In this document: positions 20,047 through 28,910 of the stretch, piece after piece
Position numbering within the stretch: position 1 is the stretch's first letter
Layout of the letters: each line of letters starts with the position of its first letter
IMG/VR virus record: IMGVR_UViG_3300046167_000185
Location: 1 to 30,663 of that record
Length of the DNA: 30,663 bases
Source of the DNA: a virus
Reading direction: 5' to 3' (one strand)
Notes under the pieces: model-generated
Seen by the model: only the letters and a program-made list of their open reading frames with translations
Database searches by the model: none
Told to the model about the DNA's origin: nothing
Made by a program: the position numbers and the translations under genes

Positions 20047-22598
20047 TACTCACCGTCCACATAAAACACGCTCTTACCTGCGGCTAGACGTTTTTTGGCA
20101 TGAGCAATCGCCTTGTCCTTTATGCTTTTAGGAATGTTTTTAGCATTACCCTCAATCTGCATGTTTGCCAGCGTGTCTATTTCTTCTTGAGTGAGGGTGG
20201 GCACCATTGCGGGCACCTCCATTTCCTTGCCGTTTACCGGCACACCAATAGATACCTCAGTCATTGTGCCGCCTTCAACAAGATTCTTCACTGGGCCAAG
20301 GTATCCCCTAGCAGATTTCAACGAGCCGTCAGCCCTATACATGGTTGGATCTTCAGTTGATTGATCAGAGCTTGCAGAACCGGGGCCAAACCCTGAGCGC
20401 AACTGTTGACGCCCACGTTCTTGTCTTGCCTTTCGTGCTTCACCAACCTCTCGAGCCTCGTCGAAAGCCACTTTAGCCTCGCGCGTTTGCCTATTAAGTT
20501 CTGCGTCTTGGTCAGGAGTCCAGTAAACAGACCCTGTTTCTCTGTCTTGAAGCGTGACTAGCTCACCAGCAGCCGTCCTGACCATAACAATGTACTGAGG
20601 CTTTCCCTCTGATGCAGTCCTAGCTGTAACGTCATTAGAAACCAAAAACATATCGTCTCTAGCTATAGGTTCAGGGAACGCAAAATTTGTCCTAACTTCT
20701 TTTACTAGCTGGTCTTTTATATATGAAGTCTCACCATTAACAGCATAGAAGTCTTCTGGGCGATATTGCATAAACCCAAAATCTTCAGACTCACCCCAGT
20801 TGGCAACCATTGCTTTTTCTGTTTGCGTTCTAGCGTCTGACTCAGACATCCCGTTGATAAAGTATGTTTCGAATAAATCCTTGTATTGTCTAACAGCCCG
20901 AGCGCCATTTACATTAGGCATATCTCCTAAAGCGGCCTCAGTCCATGACTGGTACTTATCAGAAAAATCTTCATCGTTGATTGTTTCTTTAGCTCTCTCA
21001 ACTCGATCTCTGTTCAGTGGATCGGTCATCCTCATCGCTTGCTTAACAGCTTCATCCCCCGGCAGCACTTCAGCCAAAGACGCAAACGTAGACGCGAATG
21101 CTCGTTGATTAGCGTTAACCAACTGATCGAACATCCCGGGTATCGCATCAACCCTATCAATAAGGTCAACAACGTCATTCATGCGTTCTATGTCTCCAGA
21201 GATCAAAGCAGACTCCGCCTCACGCTTTATTCTTGTGGGAATCAACCGGGTAGAGCCAATGAACTCAGCTTGTTTTGCTGTTTTAACGGGAGACGTATCA
21301 AAGTCAGCTAGGCTCTGCTCGTAATACACATCAACGTCTTTCTGTGTAAGGAGAATGGAATCATCACCAGCTATGACTTCACTAACTTTTGACACAGACT
21401 CCGCATTGTTTATATCAGTCTGATTCGTGGCTATAACTGAGTTAATTATTGATGTTCTTTGCTTAACGGTAATCAGGTCTTTGTCAAACAAAGCGTTTGT
21501 TTTCTCGATAATTTCGGTAGCGGGAAGCAAGTTGTTTGTAGCAGCAATCTGTAGATCAGAAACTTGGCGTCCTATCTCCCTCTTAGTATTTGCCAGCTTT
21601 TCAGCTTGCGCTTTTTCCTCAACCTGTTCAGCCATTGACAGCATAGACACTGCATTAGCCTTGAACGCATCAAATTCATCAGGGGTAAACTCGCCGGGGT
21701 TTTCTAAGGTGCTTAGGCGCTCAAATGCAGCGGTCTCGCCCTCGCTCTCAAGCACGTTCATCAGGCCATGCTTTATTTCCTGCTCTGCTACCTCGCGGGC
21801 AATAACCCGGTACCGCTCCTCAGCCCCTTCTTTTGATTCACCCCTATCAGCGACCATTGAGTCTAAGACCGTTTTAATTTCTAGCAGTGCTAAATCGGCC
21901 TGCTCAGCGTCCCCATTCCTTGCAAAGCTAGCCGCGTTGTTTCCTAGCGTCTCAATATTCGACAGCCTAGACTCGTCAGCTAAAGCGCGACCCCTAGCCG
22001 CTTGATTAGCAAAAACCTTGGTCTCATACGACTGAATGACATTATCGAGTGTTGCGCCGACAACGCCTTGGTAGTTGGGATCTATGCTAGAAGTTATGCC
22101 TTTCCTTACTTCTGCGGCGGCTTTTCCAAAACCCTCAACATCATCTGGATATTGTGCGGCAATACGCGCCATCTGTTCTTGAGAATCGACAGAAACCTGA
22201 GAGAGGTAGGCAGACTCCAATGCGTCGTTGTAAGAGTTGTCCTTGATAGAAAAGGCGGACAGTATGCCCGCTCTTTTTTCTAACGGCTGACCTGCTACCG
22301 CAGCAGCTTGACTAGATGTTAAAGTTGATTGCCCTCCACTCCCCTCAACATCATTAAAATCTCTTAGGCTGTCAGCAACTTCCTTTGCTTGACGCTGACT
22401 CTCCGCATCTTGAGCTGCTTTTTGCCCAGCAATAGCGCCTTCACGCTCACCTTCACGCTGCGCCATTCTAGCGCCAGCTTGATAAGCAACATCTTGTACC
22501 TGATCGGCCAGACCAGCTATCGCTTGCAACCGCCTAGCGGCAGAGTCATCTACCCCAGTAGGACGTAGCTGGCCGTAATATTTTATTTCTTTAGCCAT
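20046..22598 (-). CDS. large internal virion/ejection protein (850 aa)
   Basis: 850 aa, almost wholly helical, rich in Ala/Gln/Glu/Arg (VQDVAYQAGARMAQREGEREG, EQVEEKAQAEKLANTKREIG). This matches the middle internal protein of T7-like core stacks in place and composition. The last 100 residues form a distinct domain: RADGSLKSARGYLGPVKNL, TMTEVSIGVPVNGKEMEVPA, MVPTLTQEEIDTLANMQ, AIAHAKKRLAAGKSVFYV. That domain occurs at the ends of phage structural proteins in my recollection; its job is unknown. No lytic transglycosylase motif was recognised in this protein. The gene starts 1 nt inside the 180-aa gene. Confidence 0.8.
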   Translation of the reverse strand: MAKEIKYYGQLRPTGVDDSAARRLQAIAGLADQVQDVAYQAGARMAQREGEREGAIAGQKAAQDAESQRQAKEVADSLRDFNDVEGSGGQSTLTSSQAAAVAGQPLEKRAGILSAFSIKDNSYNDALESAYLSQVSVDSQEQMARIAAQYPDDVEGFGKAAAEVRKGITSSIDPNYQGVVGATLDNVIQSYETKVFANQAARGRALADESRLSNIETLGNNAASFARNGDAEQADLALLEIKTVLDSMVADRGESKEGAEERYRVIAREVAEQEIKHGLMNVLESEGETAAFERLSTLENPGEFTPDEFDAFKANAVSMLSMAEQVEEKAQAEKLANTKREIGRQVSDLQIAATNNLLPATEIIEKTNALFDKDLITVKQRTSIINSVIATNQTDINNAESVSKVSEVIAGDDSILLTQKDVDVYYEQSLADFDTSPVKTAKQAEFIGSTRLIPTRIKREAESALISGDIERMNDVVDLIDRVDAIPGMFDQLVNANQRAFASTFASLAEVLPGDEAVKQAMRMTDPLNRDRVERAKETINDEDFSDKYQSWTEAALGDMPNVNGARAVRQYKDLFETYFINGMSESDARTQTEKAMVANWGESEDFGFMQYRPEDFYAVNGETSYIKDQLVKEVRTNFAFPEPIARDDMFLVSNDVTARTASEGKPQYIVMVRTAAGELVTLQDRETGSVYWTPDQDAELNRQTREAKVAFDEAREVGEARKARQERGRQQLRSGFGPGSASSDQSTEDPTMYRADGSLKSARGYLGPVKNLVEGGTMTEVSIGVPVNGKEMEVPAMVPTLTQEEIDTLANMQIEGNAKNIPKSIKDKAIAHAKKRLAAGKSVFYVDGE

Positions 22599-23140
22599 TA
22601 AGTAACTGCCGAGTTCGTAGTCTTTGCTTTGGGCGATTTAGCGGGATCGCTCATAAGTCCAAGAGCCTTTGCGCCAGTGTCCAACAGCGTAGATGCTGCC
22701 TGTATGTTGCCTGTTAAACGCGCATTTTTAGCCGCACGTTTAAGTTGCGCTTGTCTTAATTGATCGCTTAGGCTCTCCATCCCCTCACCCATACCAATCT
22801 TTTCAGCAGCGGAGAGGGCAATACTTTGAGGCGTACCCTCACCAGCAAGCCCAGACGTAGACAAAGCAAGAGACCTCGCGGAAAGCATACGGTTTAGTTC
22901 TTCACGACGCTGTAGCTCACGGCCTGTTGCCGCAATAGCTTCTTCCTTTATCTGACGCTCCAACTGATTCTCTCGATCCTTTCCAGCAGACCGAGAAGCC
23001 GCAGCAGAAAAGCCGCCAGATACTACAGTTGTACCAAGGGCAGCAGCAGCGAGAGGGTTTGCGACAGCGGCGGCAGCGGTGGCAATACCAGCGCCCTTTA
23101 TAGCGCCACCTATAGCCGCTAAAATTGTAAAAATTGCCAT
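22598..23140 (-). CDS. internal virion protein, T7 gp14-like (180 aa)
   Basis: 180 aa. The N-terminus is hydrophobic and Gly/Ala-rich (AAIGGAIKGAGIATAAAAVANPL), then a charged helical central part (DRENQLERQIKEEAIAATGRELQRREELNRMLSARSLALS), with GEGTPQSIALSAAEKI after. This is the layout of the small core protein that forms the first part of the DNA ejection channel in T7-type phages. It starts as TAATG at the stop of the tail tubular B-like C-terminal frame. The three internal proteins follow in the order small, middle, large. Confidence 0.8.
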   Translation of the reverse strand: MAIFTILAAIGGAIKGAGIATAAAAVANPLAAAALGTTVVSGGFSAAASRSAGKDRENQLERQIKEEAIAATGRELQRREELNRMLSARSLALSTSGLAGEGTPQSIALSAAEKIGMGEGMESLSDQLRQAQLKRAAKNARLTGNIQAASTLLDTGAKALGLMSDPAKSPKAKTTNSAVT

Positions 23141-23304
23141 TAGCTGCTCTCCACTTCAAATTCAATCATTTGTATATGGAACGGGGTGGGGTCAGGAACC
23201 GTAAACACCGGCACCTCCTCTCTCGTCCATCCGTCTGTACCGTATATATCGTCAATGATACCCGTTAACACGTCTGGCGGGTTATCCAATGGGGTGTCTG
23301 GTGC
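23140..23304 (-). pseudogene. displaced C-terminal end of tail tubular protein B
   Basis: After about 23306 the minus-strand frame that makes sense is one base away from that of the 793-aa gene: APDTPLDNPPDVLTGIIDDI...PTPFHIQMIEFEVESS, 54 residues to a stop at 23140. This looks like a genuine ending of a tail tubular B-like protein, with a Pro-rich turn and final strands. In the assembled frame the protein instead ends with CTRHPIG at 23282. There is no ribosome site for separate translation. One inserted base at 23306-23307 explains it; the alternative is a +1 ribosomal frameshift. Confidence 0.65.
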
Positions 23305-25663
23305 AGGCACCGAATGCCCTGATCGGCACCGCGTTACCGTTAACGTACACACCGGAAGACTCAAATACACGGCTGTTAATTCTTACCACACGCTTCAAGC
23401 GCATTTGGTTCTGACCGCTACCGACATTCGTGTTCAACGGCATCGGCTTCAGTTCGATTGGGAAGTTTAGACCCACTTCAACGCTTGTATAGCCTGTCTC
23501 GCTAGACTCTAGGGTTATAGACCCGCTTGAGACCGCCCTAGGCTGCAGTACAACGCCGTCAGCAACGATCTGTACCGTCTGCCCCTCTAAGTGATCCAGC
23601 CCTGTAAGGACAGTCTGAGAGCTTGTAGGGGCTATCTTGGTTGATGCGTCCATCTTGTAATCGAAGTTCCAACGCTCCAAGAACTTAACAGTCGCGCTGT
23701 TAACGGTTCGCTCAGTGATGAGGTACAGGTCTTCGTCTACAACACACACGCCCTTAATGCTGCCGGTGTTCTCCCATCGAGTGAACCCGGTAATGTCCTG
23801 AGCGCGGAGGGTGTTAAGGATCACGCCCTTGCCGTCATTGTTTACAAAGAACACCCAGTTAGCATCGTCGCTCTGCGTACCACTCAACAGAGCCATGTCT
23901 ACAGGCTGTGTAATTAGGTGAGAGGCGAGTACAGACAGGTCTTGTGTAACGTATGCGTCCTCATTAAACGAGAACACGAAGTCTCTAATGGACTTACCGT
24001 TACGATCCACAAAGATGGTGGAGCCGTCTACGTCCTGAGTCTCTACGTTTAGCGCACCGTGTGACGTTTGTGGTTTAACCTGCGCGTTTGATGGCGTGAC
24101 AGGACTGCTAGTAACAGCAAACTCCGCACCAGATGTGAATATCTGCAAGTTACGACCGGGGAACACGTCAACAATGTCGTTCAGTTTACGAGACGAGATG
24201 GTTACAAAGATGGCCTCATCGTCATCACCGTCATCAATATCGAAGTCGAAGAACGATCCAGACTTGGAGAAGAACAACGACTGTGGCTTAGACCGAGTAC
24301 CGCCAAGAACCAACCGTCCTTCATAGAAACATGCTGTCTTGGGGTAACCTCGGGTAGCTGACCAGATGTCCTCCTTGCGTGGAGAACCGTTTGTTGTCTT
24401 CGTAAACGTGATTGTCTTGTTTGCGGTGCCAGTAGAAGCAAATGCTGAGTACAGCTCGAAGTTTTTTGCAGACTCCCCGCCCACCGTGATGGTGTATTGA
24501 AACGCCCCAGTGGGAACGCGATCAACACTTACACCTGTCTCACCCATTACCGGCATTTCTTGGATATTGCGCTCGATGTTGAATTCCGTAGAAGATATCT
24601 CGTCCGCAGTAGAGTCACCGGCAAACGTAATGTTCTTAGACGTTACGCCCTCTATGTCGATCTGGAACTTATCACCGGGAACGAAGTGCGCGTGGTTCAG
24701 CGTCATTACCTGCACATCACTAACGGCTGCGGGACTTAGGTCATCGTTGTAATCGAACTGAGGCACGTTGCTAAACGGTATATCGTCGATAAACCACTCG
24801 GTGTCAGCGCCCAAGTTAATCAATCGCTTCGGTATCGTGTTCTCTTGGAACAACAGCATTACGTTCTCGACCTGCGTAGCGCGCACTTCGGGTACATCAG
24901 CGGACGCGATAGTGGTCTTGATGTCCGCTACATGGGTGTTTGGTGTGCGGAATACGCGAATGTTGTTCTCAGTCACGACTAACAGGTAGTGCCGAGCATC
25001 CTCTACGCTGAAATCCAGCATCTTGAAGTTAGATGCGGTAGCAGTCTGCTCAATCGGTGCAACTGTACCCACCGTAATAAAAACGCCGGGCAGATTATCA
25101 CTGCCTATCCTAGCCAAGCGCCAGTATCTAGCCGTCTTTCCTACAAACAATCGGAAGTCTTGTGCTGGTTTTGTTGGCGTAACGTCGGTGATTAAGGGCA
25201 CGCTAGCCGCGTCAACATAAGTTACGTCATCGGTCGAATACTGAATCTTGAAATCATCAGACCCTATGTTGGTTCCGCCAGTAAGAAACACGTTCCTAAC
25301 GTCGAAGAACTCTATCGCCTTGGCAGATCCTAGATCGAACTTACAAACCACATACGGGTTTGTCGTGGATATTGCTGCGGTAGTTGTAGATACCGTGGTG
25401 TCATCGTCATCGTTTATGTTCCCAGCAGTACCGCCAATACCCGATGGAATAGTGGCAGCAGTAGTATTGCGAGAGAGGGTGTTGATGACAGTCTGCACAT
25501 ACTCAGTACCGGGCCGACGCTTCATCCCACCTTGAGGGACAATGACCACGTTCTTAGCGGTCTGCACACCCTGATAATACTGAGCAAGGTCGATACGACC
25601 CTTCAATAAAGGACTAAGCTCGCCACTCACAAAGCTAGATTGGATGAATCGCGTCTTAGCCAC
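23282..25663 (-). CDS. tail tubular protein B-like (793 aa as read)
   Basis: GTG start at 25663, beginning VAKTRFIQSSFVSGELSPLLKGRIDLAQYYQGVQTAKN-type text, which is the usual opening of this podovirus tail protein, with a KNVVIVPQGGMKRRPGTEY motif soon after. The body is beta-rich; RGYPKTACFYEGRLVLGGTRSKPQ and SLFFSKSGSFFDFD are the recognisable family blocks near residue 440-475. It forms the end of the short tail tube with tail tubular A. The reading frame ends early compared with the natural C-terminus; see the fragment at 23140. Without the shift it would be about 840 aa. Confidence 0.88.
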   Translation of the reverse strand: MAKTRFIQSSFVSGELSPLLKGRIDLAQYYQGVQTAKNVVIVPQGGMKRRPGTEYVQTVINTLSRNTTAATIPSGIGGTAGNINDDDDTTVSTTTAAISTTNPYVVCKFDLGSAKAIEFFDVRNVFLTGGTNIGSDDFKIQYSTDDVTYVDAASVPLITDVTPTKPAQDFRLFVGKTARYWRLARIGSDNLPGVFITVGTVAPIEQTATASNFKMLDFSVEDARHYLLVVTENNIRVFRTPNTHVADIKTTIASADVPEVRATQVENVMLLFQENTIPKRLINLGADTEWFIDDIPFSNVPQFDYNDDLSPAAVSDVQVMTLNHAHFVPGDKFQIDIEGVTSKNITFAGDSTADEISSTEFNIERNIQEMPVMGETGVSVDRVPTGAFQYTITVGGESAKNFELYSAFASTGTANKTITFTKTTNGSPRKEDIWSATRGYPKTACFYEGRLVLGGTRSKPQSLFFSKSGSFFDFDIDDGDDDEAIFVTISSRKLNDIVDVFPGRNLQIFTSGAEFAVTSSPVTPSNAQVKPQTSHGALNVETQDVDGSTIFVDRNGKSIRDFVFSFNEDAYVTQDLSVLASHLITQPVDMALLSGTQSDDANWVFFVNNDGKGVILNTLRAQDITGFTRWENTGSIKGVCVVDEDLYLITERTVNSATVKFLERWNFDYKMDASTKIAPTSSQTVLTGLDHLEGQTVQIVADGVVLQPRAVSSGSITLESSETGYTSVEVGLNFPIELKPMPLNTNVGSGQNQMRLKRVVRINSRVFESSGVYVNGNAVPIRAFGACTRHPIG

Positions 25664-25665
25664 GA

Positions 25666-26223
25666 TTAGTACCTAACGTTCGTAAATGGATTACTTTGTA
25701 TCCTCGTCTGTGGATGCTGCTGAGAGTCCGTAAAACGCGCCATACGGGACGCATTCATATACTCCGCAGCCATCTCTCCCCTTGCCGTAGCACTGTCCCT
25801 GACGCTCGTAGCGAAGTCCTTGGCTAATGCGTACTCAATCATCTTGGAGAAGTAGATAGGCCACTCACTCTCAGGTACGTCATAGATGTAGTCGCAGTAC
25901 AGAGCGGACTTACCATTGGCGTATACCTTGTCGCCATACACTTGATAGCTGGTATTGGGGTATAGCTTGATAAGTACCAGAAGGTCGGTTGGCAACTGAT
26001 AGATAGACTGCCATTCGGGATCTGCAGGGACATCGGTCGTTAGTGAGATTTGCGCTTTCTTACGAGCGAACCCCCACCGATGTTTGGTCAGTTCAAACTT
26101 TACAATGTTGTCGTACAGGTTAGACCCAACCTGCTGGGCACGAGTGTTCCCGTCTAGCGTGTTGATAGGCGAATCACCAACGAGGATCAGCGCGTTACTT
26201 ACTAGGTCGATCTTACTCGCCAT
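25666..26223 (-). CDS. tail tubular protein A-like (185 aa)
   Basis: 185 aa, ATG at 26223 with GAGGGAAAG in front. It opens MASKIDLVSNALILVGDSPI, then NLYDNIVKFELTKHRWGFARKK, LPTDLLVLIKLYPNTSYQVYG, and a final helical section (MIEYALAKDFATSVRDSATAR). This is the known order of the tail tubular A/gp11-type adaptor, which sits between portal and tail nozzle. The upstream terminator at 26235-26265 lies just before its ribosome site and may reduce its expression relative to capsid. The next gene starts 3 nt after its stop. Confidence 0.85.
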   Translation of the reverse strand: MASKIDLVSNALILVGDSPINTLDGNTRAQQVGSNLYDNIVKFELTKHRWGFARKKAQISLTTDVPADPEWQSIYQLPTDLLVLIKLYPNTSYQVYGDKVYANGKSALYCDYIYDVPESEWPIYFSKMIEYALAKDFATSVRDSATARGEMAAEYMNASRMARFTDSQQHPQTRIQSNPFTNVRY

Positions 26224-26234
26224 ATCTTTCCCTC

Positions 26235-26265
26235 AAAAAAAGAGCGGGGGGCCGAAACCCCCCAC
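26235..26265 (-). terminator. strong intrinsic terminator after the decoration-like gene
   Basis: On the minus strand GTGGGGGG pairs with CCCCCCGC around a TTTCGG loop, followed after CTC by seven T. It lies 6 nt beyond the 85-aa gene and about 11 nt before the tail tubular A start. It should reduce read-through from the capsid genes to the tail genes. Confidence 0.85.
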
Positions 26266-26270
26266 CCAAA

Positions 26271-26528
26271 CTAGGAGTCGCCTAGCGCCGTACCAGATGC
26301 ACAGTCAATCGCTGTTCCGGTATTACTCTTCACAAACGTGACAGTAACCGCAGCAGCATCGCTATCACTTACGAAGATAACGTCGTTGACCTGCAACTCG
26401 TTGATTGCTGGCAAGAAGTAATTCGCGCCAGTAACCGTGGCGATAGAGTCAGAAGACGCATATGCGTATACCTTCTGAGCATCGCCCATCCCGCCAATGC
26501 GAGAAAGTTTGTCGTAATCAAAAGCCAT
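26271..26528 (-). CDS. small capsid-associated protein, possible decoration protein (85 aa)
   Basis: Start at 26528: a near-perfect AGGAGGG ribosome site lies 6 nt before it, although the frame stays open to 26579 through the capsid gene's end. The protein (MAFDYDKLSRIGGMGDAQ ... ATVTGANYFLPAINELQVNDVIFVSDS) is a small beta-strand protein ending in a Ser/Thr/Ala-rich tail. It directly follows the major capsid gene and comes before a strong terminator, which is where high-copy decoration proteins sit. It is paralogous to the 84-aa protein at 12471. Confidence 0.75.
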   Translation of the reverse strand: MAFDYDKLSRIGGMGDAQKVYAYASSDSIATVTGANYFLPAINELQVNDVIFVSDSDAAAVTVTFVKSNTGTAIDCASGTALGDS

Positions 26529-26541
26529 GAGAGACCCTCCT

Positions 26542-27375
26542 TTAAGCAGTCTTGTCGTATTGAACTTTAACCAGACCACCCTCGTCGCGTACGACAGAGC
26601 CAGCTTTCAGCATACCGTTGGTTAACCAAGCAGTACGTTCAGCAATCCAGTTGACTTCGGTCTTCATGTCGATACCAATGGCGAGGCCAATAGCAGGACG
26701 TTGGAAGAACCATGAATCCACGACGTTCCCCGCTTCAGTCAAACCACCCTCGGTACGAGTCTCTAGGATGATGAACTGGAAGCCTACAAGCGTGTTGATC
26801 TCACCAGACACCAAAGCCTTGATGTTCTGGTAGTCAGCGTTTGTAGCTTTCTCGTCGTTCAACAAACCACCCAGACCGCCAGCTTCGATAGCTGCGAACA
26901 ACTCAGTGTTCGGTACGCCCTGATCGCGCAGTTCTACCTGTGCATCAATGACCTTAGCCATCGTCAGGTTAGTACCGCCAGCAGCTACAGCCGTGGTGAG
27001 AGGGGTAGATGCGTCCATAGCGTCGATAACCAACTGGTCACAACGACGGCCCAAGGCACCTGCAATAGTGTTTGCAAGTTCTTGCTTCTCATCGAAGTTA
27101 ACTTCAGCGGCATCAAAGATGTCCGTGTACTCGGGAGCGTTCCAGTTAGCCAGCGTGGCAGTCTTGAACTCGTGAGACACGTCCATTGGCGTTACCAGAT
27201 CAGAAGTAGACTTCTGGTTGGCAAGTCCTTTGCCCATGCGACGGAATTTGTAGGTATCACCCACAACATTATTACGAACAGTAACACCGCCTTTCAGCAG
27301 GCCCATGCCTTGGTAGGCATGCTTGACCATACTGTCAAACTCGGTTACCGCAACAGCGGAAAGATTCTTTGACAT
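26542..27375 (-). CDS. major capsid protein
   Basis: 277 aa. The opening VAVTEFDSMVKHAYQGMGLLKGGVTVRNN, GDTYKFRRMGKGLA and the ELANTIAGALGRRCDQLVIDAM helix match the HK97-fold coat family of podoviruses related to P22-like and BPP-1-like heads (long N-arm, spine helix, beta strands such as GFQFIILETRTEG). It lies after the scaffold gene and before the decoration-like gene, as expected. The ATG at 27375 follows a GAGG ribosome site. A 175-nt untranslated stretch with a promoter-like site and hairpins precedes it. Confidence 0.9.
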   Translation of the reverse strand: MSKNLSAVAVTEFDSMVKHAYQGMGLLKGGVTVRNNVVGDTYKFRRMGKGLANQKSTSDLVTPMDVSHEFKTATLANWNAPEYTDIFDAAEVNFDEKQELANTIAGALGRRCDQLVIDAMDASTPLTTAVAAGGTNLTMAKVIDAQVELRDQGVPNTELFAAIEAGGLGGLLNDEKATNADYQNIKALVSGEINTLVGFQFIILETRTEGGLTEAGNVVDSWFFQRPAIGLAIGIDMKTEVNWIAERTAWLTNGMLKAGSVVRDEGGLVKVQYDKTA

Positions 27376-27404
27376 TACTAAGTCCTCAAAGTTGTCAAAA
27401 TTAA

Positions 27405-27542
27405 TTTAACGAGGCGTTATTGCCTCTCACTCTAAGGTCTTAAACTGAGTACCCGACAGATCGGTCAGTCTTTAACCTAAATCTGTCAGGCCCAAATGGG
27501 GTATCCGACGGGTGTAAGATACCACATTTTTCGGTTTGTCAA
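27405..27542 (-). promoter_or_regulatory. promoter-like site and hairpin leader before the capsid gene
   Basis: Minus strand: TTGACA (27537-27542), 15 nt, TATCTT (27516-27521), a slightly short spacing. The dyad GGTATC/GATACC (27500-27505 and 27518-27523) overlaps the -10 box and could be an operator. Downstream, GACAGAT (27455-27461) pairs with ATCTGTC (27481-27487) with two more G-C pairs outside, and GAGGC/GCCTC (27411-27426) makes a small hairpin 36 nt before the capsid ATG. It fits a capsid-specific promoter with a stable 5' leader, or an RNA processing/terminator site after the scaffold gene. Confidence 0.55.
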
Positions 27543-27550
27543 TAATAAAT

Positions 27551-28294
27551 TTAGCCAAATGTTTGCGAATATGGCTTATCACCACCAAATTCTTTCATCA
27601 TCCGCTGTATTTTGGCCTCATGGCTGCTGTCAATCGACCTCAGTAGCTGTCCGTTCTCATGCTTCCTGAACATCTCAGCCTCGATGTCATCCCATGTCAT
27701 ACCACCGGGTTCAATGTGCCCGTCGATAGGTAGCTTGGCCGGTGCAGTAGCGCCGATCAACGCCTCCACCAGTTCGATAGACTCCGCGCTGTTGACCGCA
27801 TAACGCACCTTCTCATAGGTTTCGTTGTCGAGGTTGTTCTTCATGAACTGTTCAACAGTCTTCACACGGTCGGTAGCGTTGTCCCCTAGGCGTTGCATCT
27901 CCATCTCGGCAGATACTTCCTCAACCGCCTCACCCTGAGCGATTAACAGTTCCCATGCCTCATTGAATGAGGACTGATTCATGTTGGTCTTCTCGGCAAA
28001 GCCTTTGAGCGCGTCCATTAGTTCGTCGCCTTGCTCCACTCCCTCCGGCATTGCGTAGCCATCCTTGGGTGCGCCAGTAAAGCCGCCAAACTTCTTCTCT
28101 AATTCTGTGTATGCCTTGGCTTGGTCAGCCACGGACTTGTATTTCTCAGCCTTGTACCACTCAGGCGTGTCACCAGTGCCCTTGATTCCTTCCGTTAAGA
28201 AGTATTCACCTTCTGAGAGGGTGGGCTCTGCTGCATCAACGAGTGATGTGGGTTCATTGCTTTCAAGGGTGTCGTTTTCAACGGCCTCTGACAT
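27551..28294 (-). CDS. capsid scaffolding protein (247 aa)
   Basis: Start at 28294 (GGAG 8 nt before it); the frame opens at 28306. The protein is acidic and helical: an N-terminal Glu-rich part (LESNEPTSLVDAAEPTLSEG), DTPEWYKAEKYKSVADQAKAY, GAPKDGYAMPEG, and a basic end (EAKIQRMMKEFG). The WYK..KYK....QAKAY.ELEKKFGGFTGAP.DGY block is typical of podovirus scaffolds. It would bind coat subunits and leave before or during packaging. It lies directly before the capsid gene, as normal. Confidence 0.85.
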   Translation of the reverse strand: MSEAVENDTLESNEPTSLVDAAEPTLSEGEYFLTEGIKGTGDTPEWYKAEKYKSVADQAKAYTELEKKFGGFTGAPKDGYAMPEGVEQGDELMDALKGFAEKTNMNQSSFNEAWELLIAQGEAVEEVSAEMEMQRLGDNATDRVKTVEQFMKNNLDNETYEKVRYAVNSAESIELVEALIGATAPAKLPIDGHIEPGGMTWDDIEAEMFRKHENGQLLRSIDSSHEAKIQRMMKEFGGDKPYSQTFG

Positions 28295-28296
28295 TC

Positions 28297-28638
28297 TTAT
28301 CTCCAAGGATAGTTTATTACAGCCCGCTTAGGGCTTACAGGTTGGTGCTTGAGAAGGATCTGTACCAATCTCCGCTCACCGTTTAACAGTGCGAGATCGT
28401 TTACGTCTATCCAATCAACGTGTTGACCAGACTTGTAGCAACGAAACGCCCTGAATTTGTGTATGTACTCGAACTTATCAATCCCGTACTGGGTGCCTAC
28501 CTTCTGCAGCCAGCCCATATCAAACTTGATCTTCTTCAGGTAGTCGGGTTCAGCGCATACCACCTCGATCTTGCTCTTGGTTGCCCGCTTCTTGGGCTTC
28601 ACTTCTTCCAGTTCTTCGACTTCTTCCACTTCGCTCAT
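28297..28638 (-). CDS. hypothetical protein before the scaffold gene (113 aa)
   Basis: ATG at 28638 overlaps the previous stop (ATGA). Very acidic N-terminus with Glu repeats (EVEEVEELEEVKPKKRATKSK), then a basic compact part (YLKKIKFDMGWLQKVGTQYGI, FRAFRCYKSGQHVDWIDVNDL). The acidic start followed by a K/R-rich linker may interact with the scaffold or the portal. No family recognised. It lies between the Bbp19-like and scaffold genes, so a head-assembly role is probable. Confidence 0.7.
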   Translation of the reverse strand: MSEVEEVEELEEVKPKKRATKSKIEVVCAEPDYLKKIKFDMGWLQKVGTQYGIDKFEYIHKFRAFRCYKSGQHVDWIDVNDLALLNGERRLVQILLKHQPVSPKRAVINYPWR

Positions 28639-28910
28639 ACTTTCTCCGCTTGTTGGATGTAGTGGACGATCATCCTAATGACCCCCGCCTCACCGTTGTG
28701 ATATGCAGCCTCGTACTCTACGTTCCGCGCCCCAAGGTCAGTGGAGTTGTCTAACAGGAACTTCCTAGTCAGATCCTCCACCACCTTTTGCCCGTCTTCG
28801 GTAGCGAAACACCGGCTGTACGCCTTCGTTAATTCAGAGAAACGCTCTCTGGCCTCCGCAGCGGCCTTGTGAGCGTCCTCATTGCTACCCTCTATGCTTT
28901 GCCAAGTCAT
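28635..28910 (-). CDS. Bbp19-like phage protein (91 aa)
   Basis: ATG at 28910 overlaps the portal stop (ATGA). It is an all-helical protein with the outline of the small protein family known from Bordetella phage BPP-1 (Bbp19): RFSELTKAYSRCFATEDGQKVVEDL, then EYEAAYHNGEAGVIRMIVHYI. The F...G..V..DL and E.....G...VI..I blocks are typical. Usually it lies just after portal. Function unknown, possibly a head-assembly factor. Confidence 0.7.
   Translation of the reverse strand: MTWQSIEGSNEDAHKAAAEARERFSELTKAYSRCFATEDGQKVVEDLTRKFLLDNSTDLGARNVEYEAAYHNGEAGVIRMIVHYIQQAEKV

Noticed and set aside
21427-22005. 192-codon plus-strand frame opposite the 850-aa internal protein
   Set aside because: Ser/Ala-rich shadow of a helical Glu/Ala-rich gene; no promoter or ribosome site.
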